The position numbers and the translations under genes are program-made. From Buxus sempervirens (Eukaryota > Streptophyta > Magnoliopsida > Buxales > Buxaceae): DNA of 64,000 bases. This document shows, one piece after another, positions 1 to 12,900 of the stretch. The stretch covers positions 33,687,520 to 33,751,519 of the forward strand of contig OX387192.1 in NCBI GenBank assembly GCA_947561395.2, in the 5' to 3' direction. Position 1 is the stretch's first letter; each line of letters starts with the position of its first letter. Under the pieces are notes generated by a model. The model ran no database searches, was not told the DNA's origin, and saw only the letters and a list, made by a program, of their open reading frames with translations.

Positions 1-382
1 TCATCTCGTAACACTCAATATCTGAACATGTTTCTTTGTCGCCCAACATTCCATACCATAAAACATAGCTAGTATAATTGTTGTCTTATAAAACTTATTC
101 TTTAATTTAAGTGGAACACACTTATCACACAATACCCTAGAAGCACCCCCTCCATTTAAGCCACCCAGCTTTAATCCAATATGCAACGCCTTCATCAATT
201 TCTCCATCTATTTGTACTACTGATAGAATATATTTGAACTTATTGCTTAAAGCAATATCCTGATTGTCAATTCTAATAGTTTCATTAGTTCTATTGTTAT
301 TTCTATTAAGAAGGAATTTCATATATTCAGTTTTTGAACAAGTTATTTTAAAACCTTTTGATTCTAAGGTATCTCTCCGCAA
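1..382 (-). mobile_element. RTE-like LINE reverse-transcriptase remnant, cut by window edge
   Basis: Reading leftwards, the minus strand encodes two overlapping-frame pieces (382-137, then 207-1) that join into the C-terminal part of a plant non-LTR reverse transcriptase. Recognisable pieces are a KTEYM motif, a degenerate 'KFKY' strand, 'IDEGVAYWIKAGWLKW', 'KCVPLKLKNKFYKT' and 'MECWATKKHVQ', in the order normal for this family. A frameshift near 180-200 and the lack of an open frame show a dead copy. It lies in the intron after exon 8 of the SPIRRIG-like gene, on the same strand. The same family recurs at 41.8-43.2 kb. The match is from memory of the family, not a search. Confidence 0.75.
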
Positions 383-690
383 TTTTAATTTAGCATTTAC
401 TTTTTCTTTTTTGCCTAGATTGGGGAATACACATTTTCTTTCTTCTATTTTTTTTTCTTTTGGCTAAGTAAAAGGAACAATGAACAGAGAAGCCTTTCAG
501 TTGATATGTAATCTAGTGAAGAACTATCCAATCAAAACTACAATGATTAGTGCAAACCACAGGAACTTACTAATAATAATAGGGAAAATTTATTAGTTTC
601 ATGTAGCTACAGCAATGTAGCTGGACACAGCAAGAGCAGTCAAGACAGTGCAATATACACAAGAGACAAGCTTGCACCACCAAATGGTCA

Positions 691-974
691 TAATTTTAAT
701 TTTTACAGCATTGGTATAAGATAAAGGGAGTGTGCAAAGAACCAGCAGCAATTATAAGCATAGGAAAAATAAATCATAAAGAAAAATGGAATCACATGCC
801 AAATGATGTCTGTGTATGTACTTTGCCATGCTTAATTTTCATTTTTACAGCTTTGGTATAAGATAAAAGAGAGTATGCAAGGTACCAGCAGAAATACAAG
901 CATAGGAAAAAAAAACATAAAAGGAAAATGGAATCACATACCAAATGATGTCTGCGTATGTACTTTGCTGTGCT
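691..974. repeat. 142-bp tandem duplication covering the 3' half of SPI exon 8 and its donor site
   Basis: Two adjacent similar copies, about 691-832 and 833-974. The right copy contains the last 11 or so codons of exon 8 and its GT donor. The left copy repeats the end of the exon (about 800-832 on the minus strand) with small differences. At the matching donor position it reads GC (minus strand CATTTG then GCATGTG) instead of GT. The left copy lacks the first half of exon 8, so it cannot be a complete alternative exon. Confidence 0.8.
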
Positions 975-3900
975 TCCATTGTCATTAACCAGAAGAAGAC
1001 CAAGGATCTGAAATAATAATTACAACACATTGAATAAAAGATCAATTATCTGTGCAGACCTAATAAAATATCTACCTGCATTGCGTGTCGATGAAGCTGA
1101 ATGGTGTGCAAAGGAACAAGGCCCTCCTTAAATCGAGAGAAAACAGTCAACGATCCTGTTGCAACCATCTGAAAGAGTAACTCAAGTGAATCATCCTCAA
1201 TTAAACTCTGCGCAGCTGAAGGATGGCTTGCCAATGCTTTCATAATATGCACAACACTTCCCTCAACCTTCATGAGCAAGACATTGCAATAAGTACCTCA
1301 AAATCAGTCAAGCCAAAATTCTTACACAGAATGAAGTCAGTGTTCAAAAATTGAACCAAAGACAACTTATCAAATGGTTTGGTTCAACTTCGTTACAGGT
1401 TGCATTTCAAAAACAATGCACATCGCTGTATAACACACAAGAATCATCGTAAACCATACTAAATGGATAGTTTGAATTGAACTGGGCGGTTTATTTCAAG
1501 AGTCATTGCCTAGTAAATATTGAGTGATTAATGCCTGATAAGGCATGGTATTACATAGGCGGTACTTACCTCTCCAAAGTCCAAACCTTTAAGGCTTCAA
1601 CAAGAGGTAAGACCAAGTCACATCTCATCCCCATACTTCAACAAGTATGTGCAGTTTTTTCCTTTTTTTTTTCTTTTTGGTTGTATTAGTTATATTTGGT
1701 AAGTTTGGGTTTGTCTTTTCCTTCTTTTTTCTTTTGGGTTTTGTTTCTTGTCTTTTGTTTTATTGTGCCTTTCTTTTTGGGTTTTTTTTTTCTTATTCTT
1801 TTTTATTTTTTATTTTTGGTTTAAATCTGTATATCACAATTGAAAAAGCTACACACATGTTTTCCACTTTTCCATTTTATTTTCTGTTCTTTTTCCTCTT
1901 AATTAAAATCTCTTTTCCCATTTCCTATTTCTTATTTTCTATTGTCTTCCTTAAAGTGGTAAATAGTAAATGCTCTTTTTTCGGTATATGTTTGATACTA
2001 AATTTTTTTGTAATGTTAAACTCTCAAAACAGAAGCAACAATTAACAACATTCAAACTTTTTTTTATTTTTTATTTTGTTAATTTATATTAGACATATGA
2101 TGTTAGTAACTTAGTACACCAGTTGGACAAGTTCAAACCGTGGTTGAACAGATTTAACTTAACCAACCTCCTTACCAATCCAATAATGCAGTCCGGTTTC
2201 TAGAACATTTAATAAAGCAACTTAAAATTGTTAGTAGATGCACACTGCTCTGCTTTGGTAAATTTCTCAAGAGTGGTACCACAAGAATCAGTGCTATGGT
2301 TTCTTTCCAATCAATGAGAACAAACTAAGACATATTTATAATTAACCTACCTGACCAACAAGTGAAACGATGTATACTTTCTTTGACAATGTAAAGGAAA
2401 GTCTATTGCAAATAATGGATAAAATTAGCCTACAGGCACGCATTTAGAGATTGAAAAAAGGTCATTTAAAATTTATTTAAAAAAATACAGTGTACTCATA
2501 ATCCAACATTAAATTAATACCCTGAAGATATTTCAAAGGAAAAAAAAGGACATATAAAACAGGATGAAAATTCAATGCAGTTGATATTATGGTGAAAATC
2601 CAATACATACAGATACAAGCTGTTGACATGGCATATGTGGAACATCCACTATCAGATGGATAACCTGGATTAGCTGCATCATTCTTCCATGTGACAAGAA
2701 AATGCCTGACCAGGAGGCCAAACTAGCAAATTGAACAAGAAAACCTTTCCCACAAACTAAAATTGAAATATCAATACCGTCTAAAACCAAGGTTAAATAT
2801 CCTGGTATCAGCCATGGCTAGTACTGTGTTAACTGAGCTCTCAGTTAACACAGTATTAAATATCCAAGTCAGCTCGAGACGACTCAGTTGGCCCACAAAA
2901 TTTTAAAAAAATAAGACTCTTCATTCGTGCTAAGGAGAAGAAGGGTGATGCAACGGAGAAGAAAGAAGGGAGAAGAGAAAAAGAACTGGAGAAAAACCTA
3001 TTCAAGCTTGTTCATGCCTTCATGGACTCGTGGAGTAGGTAACCAAGGTTTACCGTTTTGGTACTGCTGAGTGTGCCACCCAAGGCATGAAACTGGAAAA
3101 ATCGATGAACACAAACATTGGGTATTTTTATTTTATTTTATTTTGGCGAAGTTTCGCCTTTCGTCAATTTAAATACATAAAAAAAATTCAAAAACTTTTT
3201 TTTTGCATCCCCCCCCCCCCCCCCCCCCCCCGATTTCGCTCGGCACGCTGCCCCATTTCACCATGCATCGCTAAAAATCAGCAAAAATACAAATCAGCGA
3301 TTTTTTGCTGCAAAACATGTCGCTGGGGGGTTTCCTAGTGAAATTTCGGCAGCATGTGCTGGTGATGAGAGAACCTGTTTTGTCAACGGTTTCTGCTTCG
3401 TCATCTTCTATTTCTGGCCTTCTTGTTTCTTCAGATTCTTCTTCTTCTTCTTTCTGTTTCATCAGATTCTTCTTCTTCTTTTTTCTATTTAGTTTTCTCT
3501 GTTTTTTCAAGTTCTTCTCTCTTCTTCTTCTTTATGGTTTTTCCCCCCTTGATTTCTTCCCTTGTTGTCTCAGGCTGTATCGAGTTGATACCACCAACTT
3601 GATTTCTTCTCTATTGTCTTAGGAGGTACCAAGTTGGTACCACCCACAACTAAGTCAACTTGAGCAGTACCAACTTGGTACCGCCCTAGTTGTCTCATTC
3701 TCAACAAACTTGGGCAAGTTTTATGGAGACGAGGGGTTTCGTTGGAAACCAAACCCCTCGTCTTGGGACTCAGTATCAGATCTGTAAAAGCTGATACCAA
3801 ACCATGTCTAAAACTATAATTAATTTTTTTCCAATTTGTAGGAGTTTCACATCGTTTACCAAGCTTTCTTATTTCCTAGATCTCTTGGTTTTCTTTATCT

Positions 3901-6900
3901 TTTGGGCCTATATGTTAGTCCATGAGATAGTTTTTACAGATGGCCACGGAATGAAGAATATAATTCTAAAAACATTTGTATTTCCACTCACAGTTTTAAA
4001 TTTTCCCAAATCTGGTGAAGTGTCTAGTTTCAAAGGGCACCAAGAGTTCCTTTATTTTGATACTTTATTTATCTTGAATTTTTCTAGTGTTCTTTTCCAG
4101 GAAATATCATGTAAGGGTGAAATTTCCTCATTGCAGAGTTGCAAAATTTCCCTTAAAATTAAAATTTCAAGCTATGTTTCTGAGGAACTACAAATATATA
4201 AAGCTAGAGTCATCCATTTGAAAAAGCATGGAGTATTTATGAAATAGAAAAATATGACAAGTAAGAAAAAGAGATGAACTAAGGATGTGTATATGCAGTT
4301 GTATGCTTTGACCACGCTTATCCTAGGTTTTTGAATGAAAATTCATTTCTACACTTCAGTAATCATAGGCATTTAGATCTGACCAGTTCTAAACTTAGTT
4401 TCAAAAGCTACATACAAAGGGATTATCTATTCTGTATCTGGGTTTGCCCTTGGGTGGGGTTTCTAGGTCTCTATCCTTCTGGGAGCCAGTCATTGAGAGA
4501 GTGGAAAGATGTCTTTCAACTTGGAAAAGGAATTATCTATCTTTTGGGGGAAGAATTACGCTCAATAAATCCGCTCTTTCCAACCTTTCAGTTTATTATA
4601 TGTCCATCTTTAGGATGCCCAAGAGGATAGTGAACATCATTGAAAAATTGCAAAGGGATTTTTTGTGGGAGGGAGGGGGTTTCAAGAAGGACCATCTTGT
4701 AAGGTGGCAAGATGTATGTATGAGTAAGGAGCATGGAGGAATTGATGTAGGAAAACTTGTCGCTCGAAATTCATCACTACTTACTAAGTGGCTTTGGCAT
4801 TTCAACAATTAGAAGAATAGCCTATGGCGTCAAGTGATTGGGTCTAAATATGGTCTTACAAATAATGGTTGGGATGTTGGCGGGAGAGCTCACCCTTCAA
4901 CTCTTAGCCTTTGGAAGAATGTGATACCTCTCACTCCTCTTTTCCTTTCCAATGTTCGCTTTATTGTGGGCTCTGGTACATCTATATTTTTTTGGCATGA
5001 TCTTTGGTGGGGATCTATCCCTTTATCCTCCTTTGTTTTGGGTAGTGTCGTATCCAGATGCTCTGGTGTGTGATGTCATCAGCAATTCCATTACTGGCAT
5101 TGATTGGAATCTTCCGTTTAGAAGGGAGCTTCGTGACCATGAGCTCCTAAAATTGTCTTCCTTGCTAGATCTCCTTAAGGATGTGTTCATTGATCCCTAG
5201 CATCCTGATATTCGGGTTTGGTGCCCAGAAGCAACGGGCACTTTTTCTTGTCTTTCTTTCTTTAAAATCTGTAGACCCTCTACGGGTTCCTTTCCCTCTT
5301 CTTTCCCCAGTTCCTCTCTTTGGAAACCTTTGGTCCCACCCAAGATCAAGGCTTTTGTATGGACTAGTTTACTTTATAAAATCAATAATGCGGACCATCT
5401 CCAAAACAAAAGAAAGTGGCTATCTATCTCTCCGAATGTATATATCTTATGCATGGGGCAGGGGGAGACCGTAGACCATCTGTTCATTCACTGTGTGTTT
5501 GCTAGAAAGATATGGAATTATTTTCTTTCTGACATCGGTGTATCTTCGGTGTTGCCTAATAAGGTGATAGACTTGCCACATCAGTGGAGATTTCTTGGGC
5601 TGAGGAGGAGAGGTAAGATTTTGCATAGGCTGGTGTTTCATGTGATTTTATGGTTCATATGGAAGGAACAAAACCGCAAAATATTTAATGATAAACACTC
5701 CTCTTCTACTGAAGTGATGGAATCCATCAGGTTATCGATAGCATTGTGGGCTATGAGATATGCTAAATTCAAGAGCATTCCCGTGGCGGAAGTTGTGAGG
5801 AGTTGGGATACTATATGTTTCTCATCTTCGGTTCGGGTAGCATCTTCTCCTATTTGGACACCTCCTCCTTTTGGAAGTATAAAGCTAAACTTTGATGGAA
5901 GTTCTTTGGGGAATCCAAGCCAGGTGGGAGTTGGAGTGGTTTTCAAGAATCATATGGGTGAGATTATTACTGCATTTCGTGGGCCTATTGGAGTGACAGA
6001 CTCCACTAGAGCCGAGCTTATGGCACTGATTACAGGTTTGCAATATGCTCATACTTTGGGATTAAGTGAGCTTGATGTTGAAAGGGATGCGGCTAACATT
6101 ATTCGATGGATGAATAGCGATATTGCAGGTCCGTGGAGATATTTGGAGCTGATTAGAGTTGCTAGATCCTTAGTGCGAGGTTTGAATGTCTCATTCAAAC
6201 ATGTATTGAGGGATGCTAATGATATAGCTGATAGTCTAGCAAAGGTTGGGGCTAGAAGTCAATCTCTAGATTTTGGGGATATTGGTGTTTGTATGCATAG
6301 TCAATAGGCTTTCTTTTGAGGGTGCCCTTCTTTTGGCACCATTGTATTGATTTTTCTCCTTTTCTTTTTATAAAATTTCATCACTTATCAAAAAAAAAAA
6401 AAGCTACATACAAATCATTTTCCCATCAAAGCAAGAAGCAGACCCTTGGGTGTCACCATCTAGCCACCAAGACATATTCCTACTTCAAAATAGTAAGTGA
6501 ATAACTAATCAAGGCATAATTCAGTCCATCACTCAGCTGTAGTTTGAAAAGTGAATATGATCGGATTGTCATAATATACCAGAAGGAAACAACACAATGC
6601 AGCATAAAGATCACTAAATAAAAGGGAAAAGGGAAAAAATCCTTGAAACCTTGTTAAAGACTGTATCTCGTGAGTCTGCAAGCAAGTAAAGACTTTTCAT
6701 GACAAACTCAACAGTATATGAGAATGATGCACCCTAAAAATTGCCATATAAAATTAAATATGATCTCCACTAAGAATTGCAGGTATATGTATAGCATTCT
6801 GAAAAGCAAACAGATATAGAGAGCTACCTCAAGCCGGCGGACTTGCCCAATGTCCTCATCTTGACCTTTTTCAAACAACTGTAATTCTCCAGAGTTGGTC

Positions 6901-9900
6901 AACCTCTGCTTCTGACTGGCTTCATCAGGACTCAGAAGAGCATTCAAAATATGAATGAGACAACATAGGATCCCAGAATCAAGGAGAGATTGTTTATCAA
7001 TTGGCTGTGAAAAAAATTGAAAAAAAAAAAGATTAATTTTAAAGTGAAAGGGACTAAAAAGAGTAATAAAATCAGAACATGTGAATGTGACTGCGTGATA
7101 GAGGTTAACGTTATCATCATGACACTTCAGATAGTGTCCAATACAGCAAACATGCAGTACTGAAACATAACAAAGTTATGGAAGCCGATTAATACGTTCA
7201 GAAAGACAAAAACCTATTGAGTTCATATTTTACCTTCATAACCAGAATAACAAGGAAAAGAAATGCTAAAATTAGCAGCCAAAACTTGCTAAAGCTTACG
7301 ACTGAGTAAGCAAGAAGTTAAATTCACAACTAGAACTGATTAGCTCAAAACTGCAGAAATAGCAAGAAAGAGAACATAACCCCAAAATCTAGTCTTATAA
7401 AAGAATTCAAACTGATTATAAACAGGATTTCCAGACTTATTTATAATTTTATATCAATTTTTAGATATAAGTTCAACTATTGAAACCATACAAATTCTAA
7501 TTGGACTCAAAGGGATCATCAAACCATGACTGAACTCAGGTCACTTCCCTGTATCAACTCAAACCCCACAGAATTTTCGAAAAACAGCATTCCAAATAAC
7601 TCTAAACAAAAAATGACCAGATCAACTTTGATTTTGACCATTATTTTTTCTAGCTAATTTCTAGGACACTTCTTAATGTAATTGAAAAACTTGATAAATC
7701 ATTGTGAGATGTGAATCTTAGGATTACAAAATTACAACCATAATAATCTCTATCCCACTTTGAGAAAGAAGTCCCCAACTTTTATCCCATCAAAGCCCTT
7801 CACTCCCTAACTTTTATACCACTTTTGAGGCCCAAAATGAAGAACCGCAAGGAAAAGCAAAAGAAATATAGAAATAACTGAGGAAAGTGACAATATCCTT
7901 CAAATGTGCCAAATTTTGCTCAAATGAGATCTCTTTCAATTTATTAAAGCTTATAGAGATATACCCCAGATACAAGGACTTCCACTGCATATAACAAATT
8001 TGAACCTGCACTGATGCCGTCCTGCAAAAGTGGGTGCCTGTGAATATTTCTCCAAACAACACATTATCTTGCAGGAAAGGGAAGCATGTCAATCAAAGAT
8101 TTACAATATGCACCTTCATTTCTGAAAAAAACATTAAAACTTTCATCGTATCCAATGATCTTGTCTTGCTGCTGATTTTCAGCTTCTCAATGTCTGTTAC
8201 AAAAGCCCTTCCCACAACAAATGAGAATATATGTGCTTCTACTAACCTGATTTTACCAATAGGCAGGTAGTTGGTTAACTTAAATAGCAAACGAGAACAA
8301 TAGAGCAAAAGTTGGAAGAAAATAGCAAAGTATTTTGGTCTATCAATCAGACTTGTATGTCATTCACTGTATATATATCTTGCATAAAACAAGTAACCTA
8401 ACTTTATTTTACAGGTAAAGAGAAGTAAGATATTGAAAGGAAAACATAAATCAATGAGCAATAGATAAGAGGCATGGTTTCTGCTACTCATTCTTCTCAA
8501 GAAAATATAAGCAGTAACAGGGCTTAAGATCTACACCAATTGTAGAAAAAATATATATAGGTTAAAGCACCCAGAATGTGACAATTTGTTAAGAAACAAT
8601 GATAGCTGTTTCTAAACATAGCTCTTACAAGGAAGAACAAAAAATCTGCTTTAAGATCCTTTTTATTGTTAGAAAAAATATTTGCTTTAATATGTTGGAA
8701 ATTGCAAAAAAATTCCAAGTGGAACAACTTCAGATTGATATAGTCAGTCTTAAATCTCCTAACTACAATGGTCCTAGGACACCCTAACGGCCTAACTGGC
8801 ACAATAGTCAGAAAGGAAAAGTGTCAAAAAGTAAACCGAACTGAACTCAAATTTTACAAAGCCATATTATCAACCATGTGTCAATCCATGCTATGGAATA
8901 CTTACTATGTGAAAATTTTGATTTTTAATGGTCATATAGCATCATCAACATCTGTTATGTTCTTTCTAATTTTAACATGGAAAAATTTTTATCCTTCTTG
9001 TTTTTTTCCCCCTTTTTTTTTTGGTCATTACGAGTTATATGGTGTTATGTTGGTGATTTTGAAAATAGTTGTCAAGGTTTCTTTTCGGAAGAACTACAAG
9101 AGTGGTAGGACAACTTCGCTCCTCTAGGACCTCAACCGCCAGTGATCATATGAGAAAAGAGGAGAGAGAAAGGGAGGGGGAGGGATATCAAAAGAAAGAG
9201 ATCTGGGTACCTTGTTCCATATGCTATGCAGATGTTAGGCATTGCAAGGATGTTACATGATTGCAATTTATTCTTTTTTTTTTCCTTTCTTTCTTTCATT
9301 ATTTCCCTTTTCCCCACAAAATTCTGTGGTTATAAAATACACAGTAGATATGGACAGTCTGAAACAGGTGCAAACAAAACATAGCTGGGAAATTGGAACA
9401 TATGGATATCATTTTGTACACATTGATAGAATCACGGAGCTGCAAGCAATACTGAACATGCAATTTTCACATCCATTTCTGTTCAGTTGGTCATTTAAGT
9501 ATAAACTGAAGAGTGAAGAAAAGTATGCATTTCTAGTATACCTACTTTTAGATTCAACAAACCAGATTTAAAAATAATGATTTAAGTAAAAGGCACCAAA
9601 TGATCTAAGCTTAGGGTATGTGGTCAATTATGAGAGAAAAATTCAAAAGCAAGGAAACAGAAATTCTGAAAACGTCAACGACTCTGTGCATCTGATATTC
9701 AATCCAGAAAAATTCCTCCTTTTTCTTTCTACATAGCAGATTCAGCAACTAATCAATACTTAATGAAGAACTGAGGAACAGAGTCCTGAAAAATAGCTAT
9801 AATTTTTTTTTTAACAAACACATATTCTGTTAAACAAAGTTAAAGGTGAGCCAAATATGAAATATTTTGACTCCTGATAATCTTTTTTCTTTCTTCACAT

Positions 9901-12900
9901 CAGGTCAGCAAATAATCTATACTCCATAAGGAACTGAAGAACAGAATCCTACAAAATATCTACAGATGTTTTTAGTGATGAACACGAATTTTTTAAAACA
10001 ATGTTAAAGGAGAATCGTGTAGGAAATATAAGAGTCCTTAATCCTTCAGAAAATATTTACATCCATGTTCAAGGCTGTTTCTTAAAAAATAGAAAATAAA
10101 TAAATTGCATCCTTACGTGGTGACTAACTGAACTACATTAGCTTGCTCCTTTACTAGTTTACAGAATACATCTACGGCCATATTCAAGGCCATTTCTTTC
10201 TCCTGCATGAAGGATTGAGAAGCCATTAGTCACCTGCGAAGTAGGAACCCACATGGCAAAATAAAGAAAACAATTGTTGCACAAGATTAATACTATTCAA
10301 CATGACATGAGAAAAGACCTTTTCGGAGCCGGATGAGCGGAACTCTTCCCAAAATCTCTTGAAGTCCAACTCCAGTTCATGCTTATCCCTGCTTTATAAA
10401 GGGATTAACATGTGTGTGATGGCCTAGCTAAATAGGGTAAGTCTATTTTTATGCATAGGCGAGATATCAAGACAAATATATTCAAGCAGATTAGACAGGA
10501 AATCAAAAGAATTGAGTATTGAACACTGATTTTCAAAAAATATTTAGACAACAACAGGTAAACAATAATATTAGTTAGCAAAGTACACTGGATGTTGAAA
10601 ATGATGTCACAAAGCAAACAAAAGGTAGAGCATTTCTTTTGAAGTCTACCTTTAAATGCAAAATGCACATGATAGAACAAAAATACACAATAGTAGAAGC
10701 CCCAAAATTAATACGACCAAAGTACGGCAAGAACAAGAATGGCATTTTCTCATCTCTGATCTTGAATAGACATCTCAAATCTTGCATAGAGCAGGAGGCA
10801 ATAAGGCAACAGAAACTTGATCTCCATGAATTATAGAATTCAAATAAAAAAACTCCCATGATTATTATTTAAATGTTCTGATATTTCCCAAATTCCCCTT
10901 GACATTTCCTTCTCCAGAGAGGAGATAAATGACATCCCATTATATTCCATCTTTACATTTTATCTAGCAAAGCTTTGTCACATTTCCCTATAATCAGTGG
11001 AAATACAAAAGAAAATTAAAAAGATCATTATAAAGTTTGAAAAACAGGTCTTCAAGGCCACTATCAATATTAAGATTGAAGTTATTTCCATGCAAAGCTT
11101 TGTCACATTTCCATGGAATGTCATCCAGATGACATTCTATAACCAGAGGACGAACAAAAGACCATTCACAAATTCCTATCCTTTTTTAGAGGAACTATAA
11201 ACTTCTTTGTAGTCCTCACCATCCAATAACCGTAGAGAAGTACTACAAATTACACCACCTATGCTCACCAATACAGGGTTGTGATTACATGACTTTCGTG
11301 AAAGAACAGAATGTGGATGCTCCATGCGTAATTCATTCAAAAGTTGGCATAGTTCACAGATACCTTGCTCCTCCAAGGGCAAAGGCTAATGATATTCTAT
11401 ATAATCCTAAAAAAAAAGGAAAGTGTTCTTTAAAATGATATAGACTTCCATTGTAGCTTTCTTTTTGAAATTTTAAGGTTAATGATATTAACACTCTCTT
11501 GATAAAGGACGGAGTTTGGTGGCTTCAATAAAACAAAACCTCCTGCTGTATCTTTCTGTCCTTCATCTTCCAGGACCATCATTCTTTATCTTTTTCCAAT
11601 TTCTTATTTCAACCAGTACTCCTCCTTTAAATTCTTTCTTTTTTCCCCTAATGCAAAAAAGAAACAACCATCATGGCGGCTATGTAACTAGTTTATTATG
11701 ATTCCACCTTCTAAAGGTACTTTTAAGAAATAAGAACAAGATATATTATGCATAAATAAGTTTTGAAAACCTAATAACAAGCATCCACCATAAGTTAACT
11801 ATAAATATAATCTCTTCAAAAATTTATAATTACTTTTGTCTTGGTTCCAAAATGCAGAAATTCCTTTTCTTTCTCACAATCGCTAAAGAAAGATACTCCT
11901 GACTTGCTCCTCTAAATCTCTCACATGTTGTCCATCCACACACAAAGGCTACAATAATGGCTGCACAATTTTGAGTCAACCTAAAATTACAGAAGATGTT
12001 GCATATCGTTTTCAGCATCATAACCCATGACGCACATATGAAGGATAGGTTTATCAACAGATAAAAACAATGCCAAATGAATATCCAATAAAACAAAGCA
12101 ATCTTTCTCTCTCCTTTTCTTCTTTTTCTTTTTCCTTTTTTTGGTGCTCATTTTGAAATCTGTGTATTGCCATAATATTTGTTGGAATTCTTCTCCAGAC
12201 TTCATATTTCAAGCTATCTCTTTTATTGGCCAAAAGAGTCAAGCCACGACATCAATTGAAGTTTATAAAGTTCAACCTAAGAGATTACTTGAAGGATGTG
12301 GTTGCAGGTTGTTTTGCTTGGCCTGTCATGTCCTTCATGACACAATTAAGAAGATGGAATAATTGATGATGAAATGCTCAAGTAAAAAGGAGACCAAATA
12401 AAACCAATATGAGGAAGACTCAAACTCCATATGAATTTTGAAGAACTTTGACACTTTTCTGTATGAATTCATCAAATAATCCAATATGATTAGATGACAG
12501 TGATCGATATAAACAATGACGCCCAATAAAGTATCATGAAGCGTGAGACTATACAATGCCATCATGCCAATTATGTGCCTCATCCGACCATAACCAGATG
12601 TTCTCTTGAAGAAGAAAAAACAAAATCTCGTCAACCCAAGGACAGAGAACACAGACCATGCATGTATCCTATCTTCGACCACTATTCTGTTTTTTAAGAC
12701 AAAATAGCCTCCTGACAAGGCGTGAATATAATTTAATCTTAAGTGGCATAAACAAGAAAAAACACCTTTTCACATAAAGTCTACTACAGTTTTTGTAACG
12801 GGCGTTACATCATATTGAATTCAACCTATTATAGTTATCATAAATATATGAAAATTTGAAATTTGTATCGAGATTTGAAACCTCCAAAGAACGAAAAAAG

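Larger units (their letters stand above)
1268..6827 (-). other. SPI intron 6 (5.56 kb), with nested repeats
   Basis: Gene-free stretch between SPI exons 6 and 7, with a clear GT donor at 6827-6826 and an AG acceptor at 1269-1268. It holds a T-rich tract at about 1645-2000, a perfect hairpin at 2822-2855, a 23-C run at 3209-3231, a possible 1-kb element at 2802-3799 and a truncated LINE at 4419-6398. The open frames within 1647-2045 and 3271-3622 are low-complexity and are not genes. Confidence 0.85.

Noticed and set aside
1647..2045. 132-codon open frame rich in Phe and Leu
   Set aside because: It comes from a T-rich intron tract in SPI intron 6; the composition is low-complexity and no family signal is present.
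3271..3622. Open frames on both strands over the CTT-rich region
   Set aside because: Lys/Glu-rich and Ser/Phe-rich translations of a trinucleotide repeat, inside an intron.
12335..12718. 127-codon minus-strand frame in SPI intron 1
   Set aside because: No recognisable motif. I considered a retrotransposon fragment but could not align any conserved residue block.
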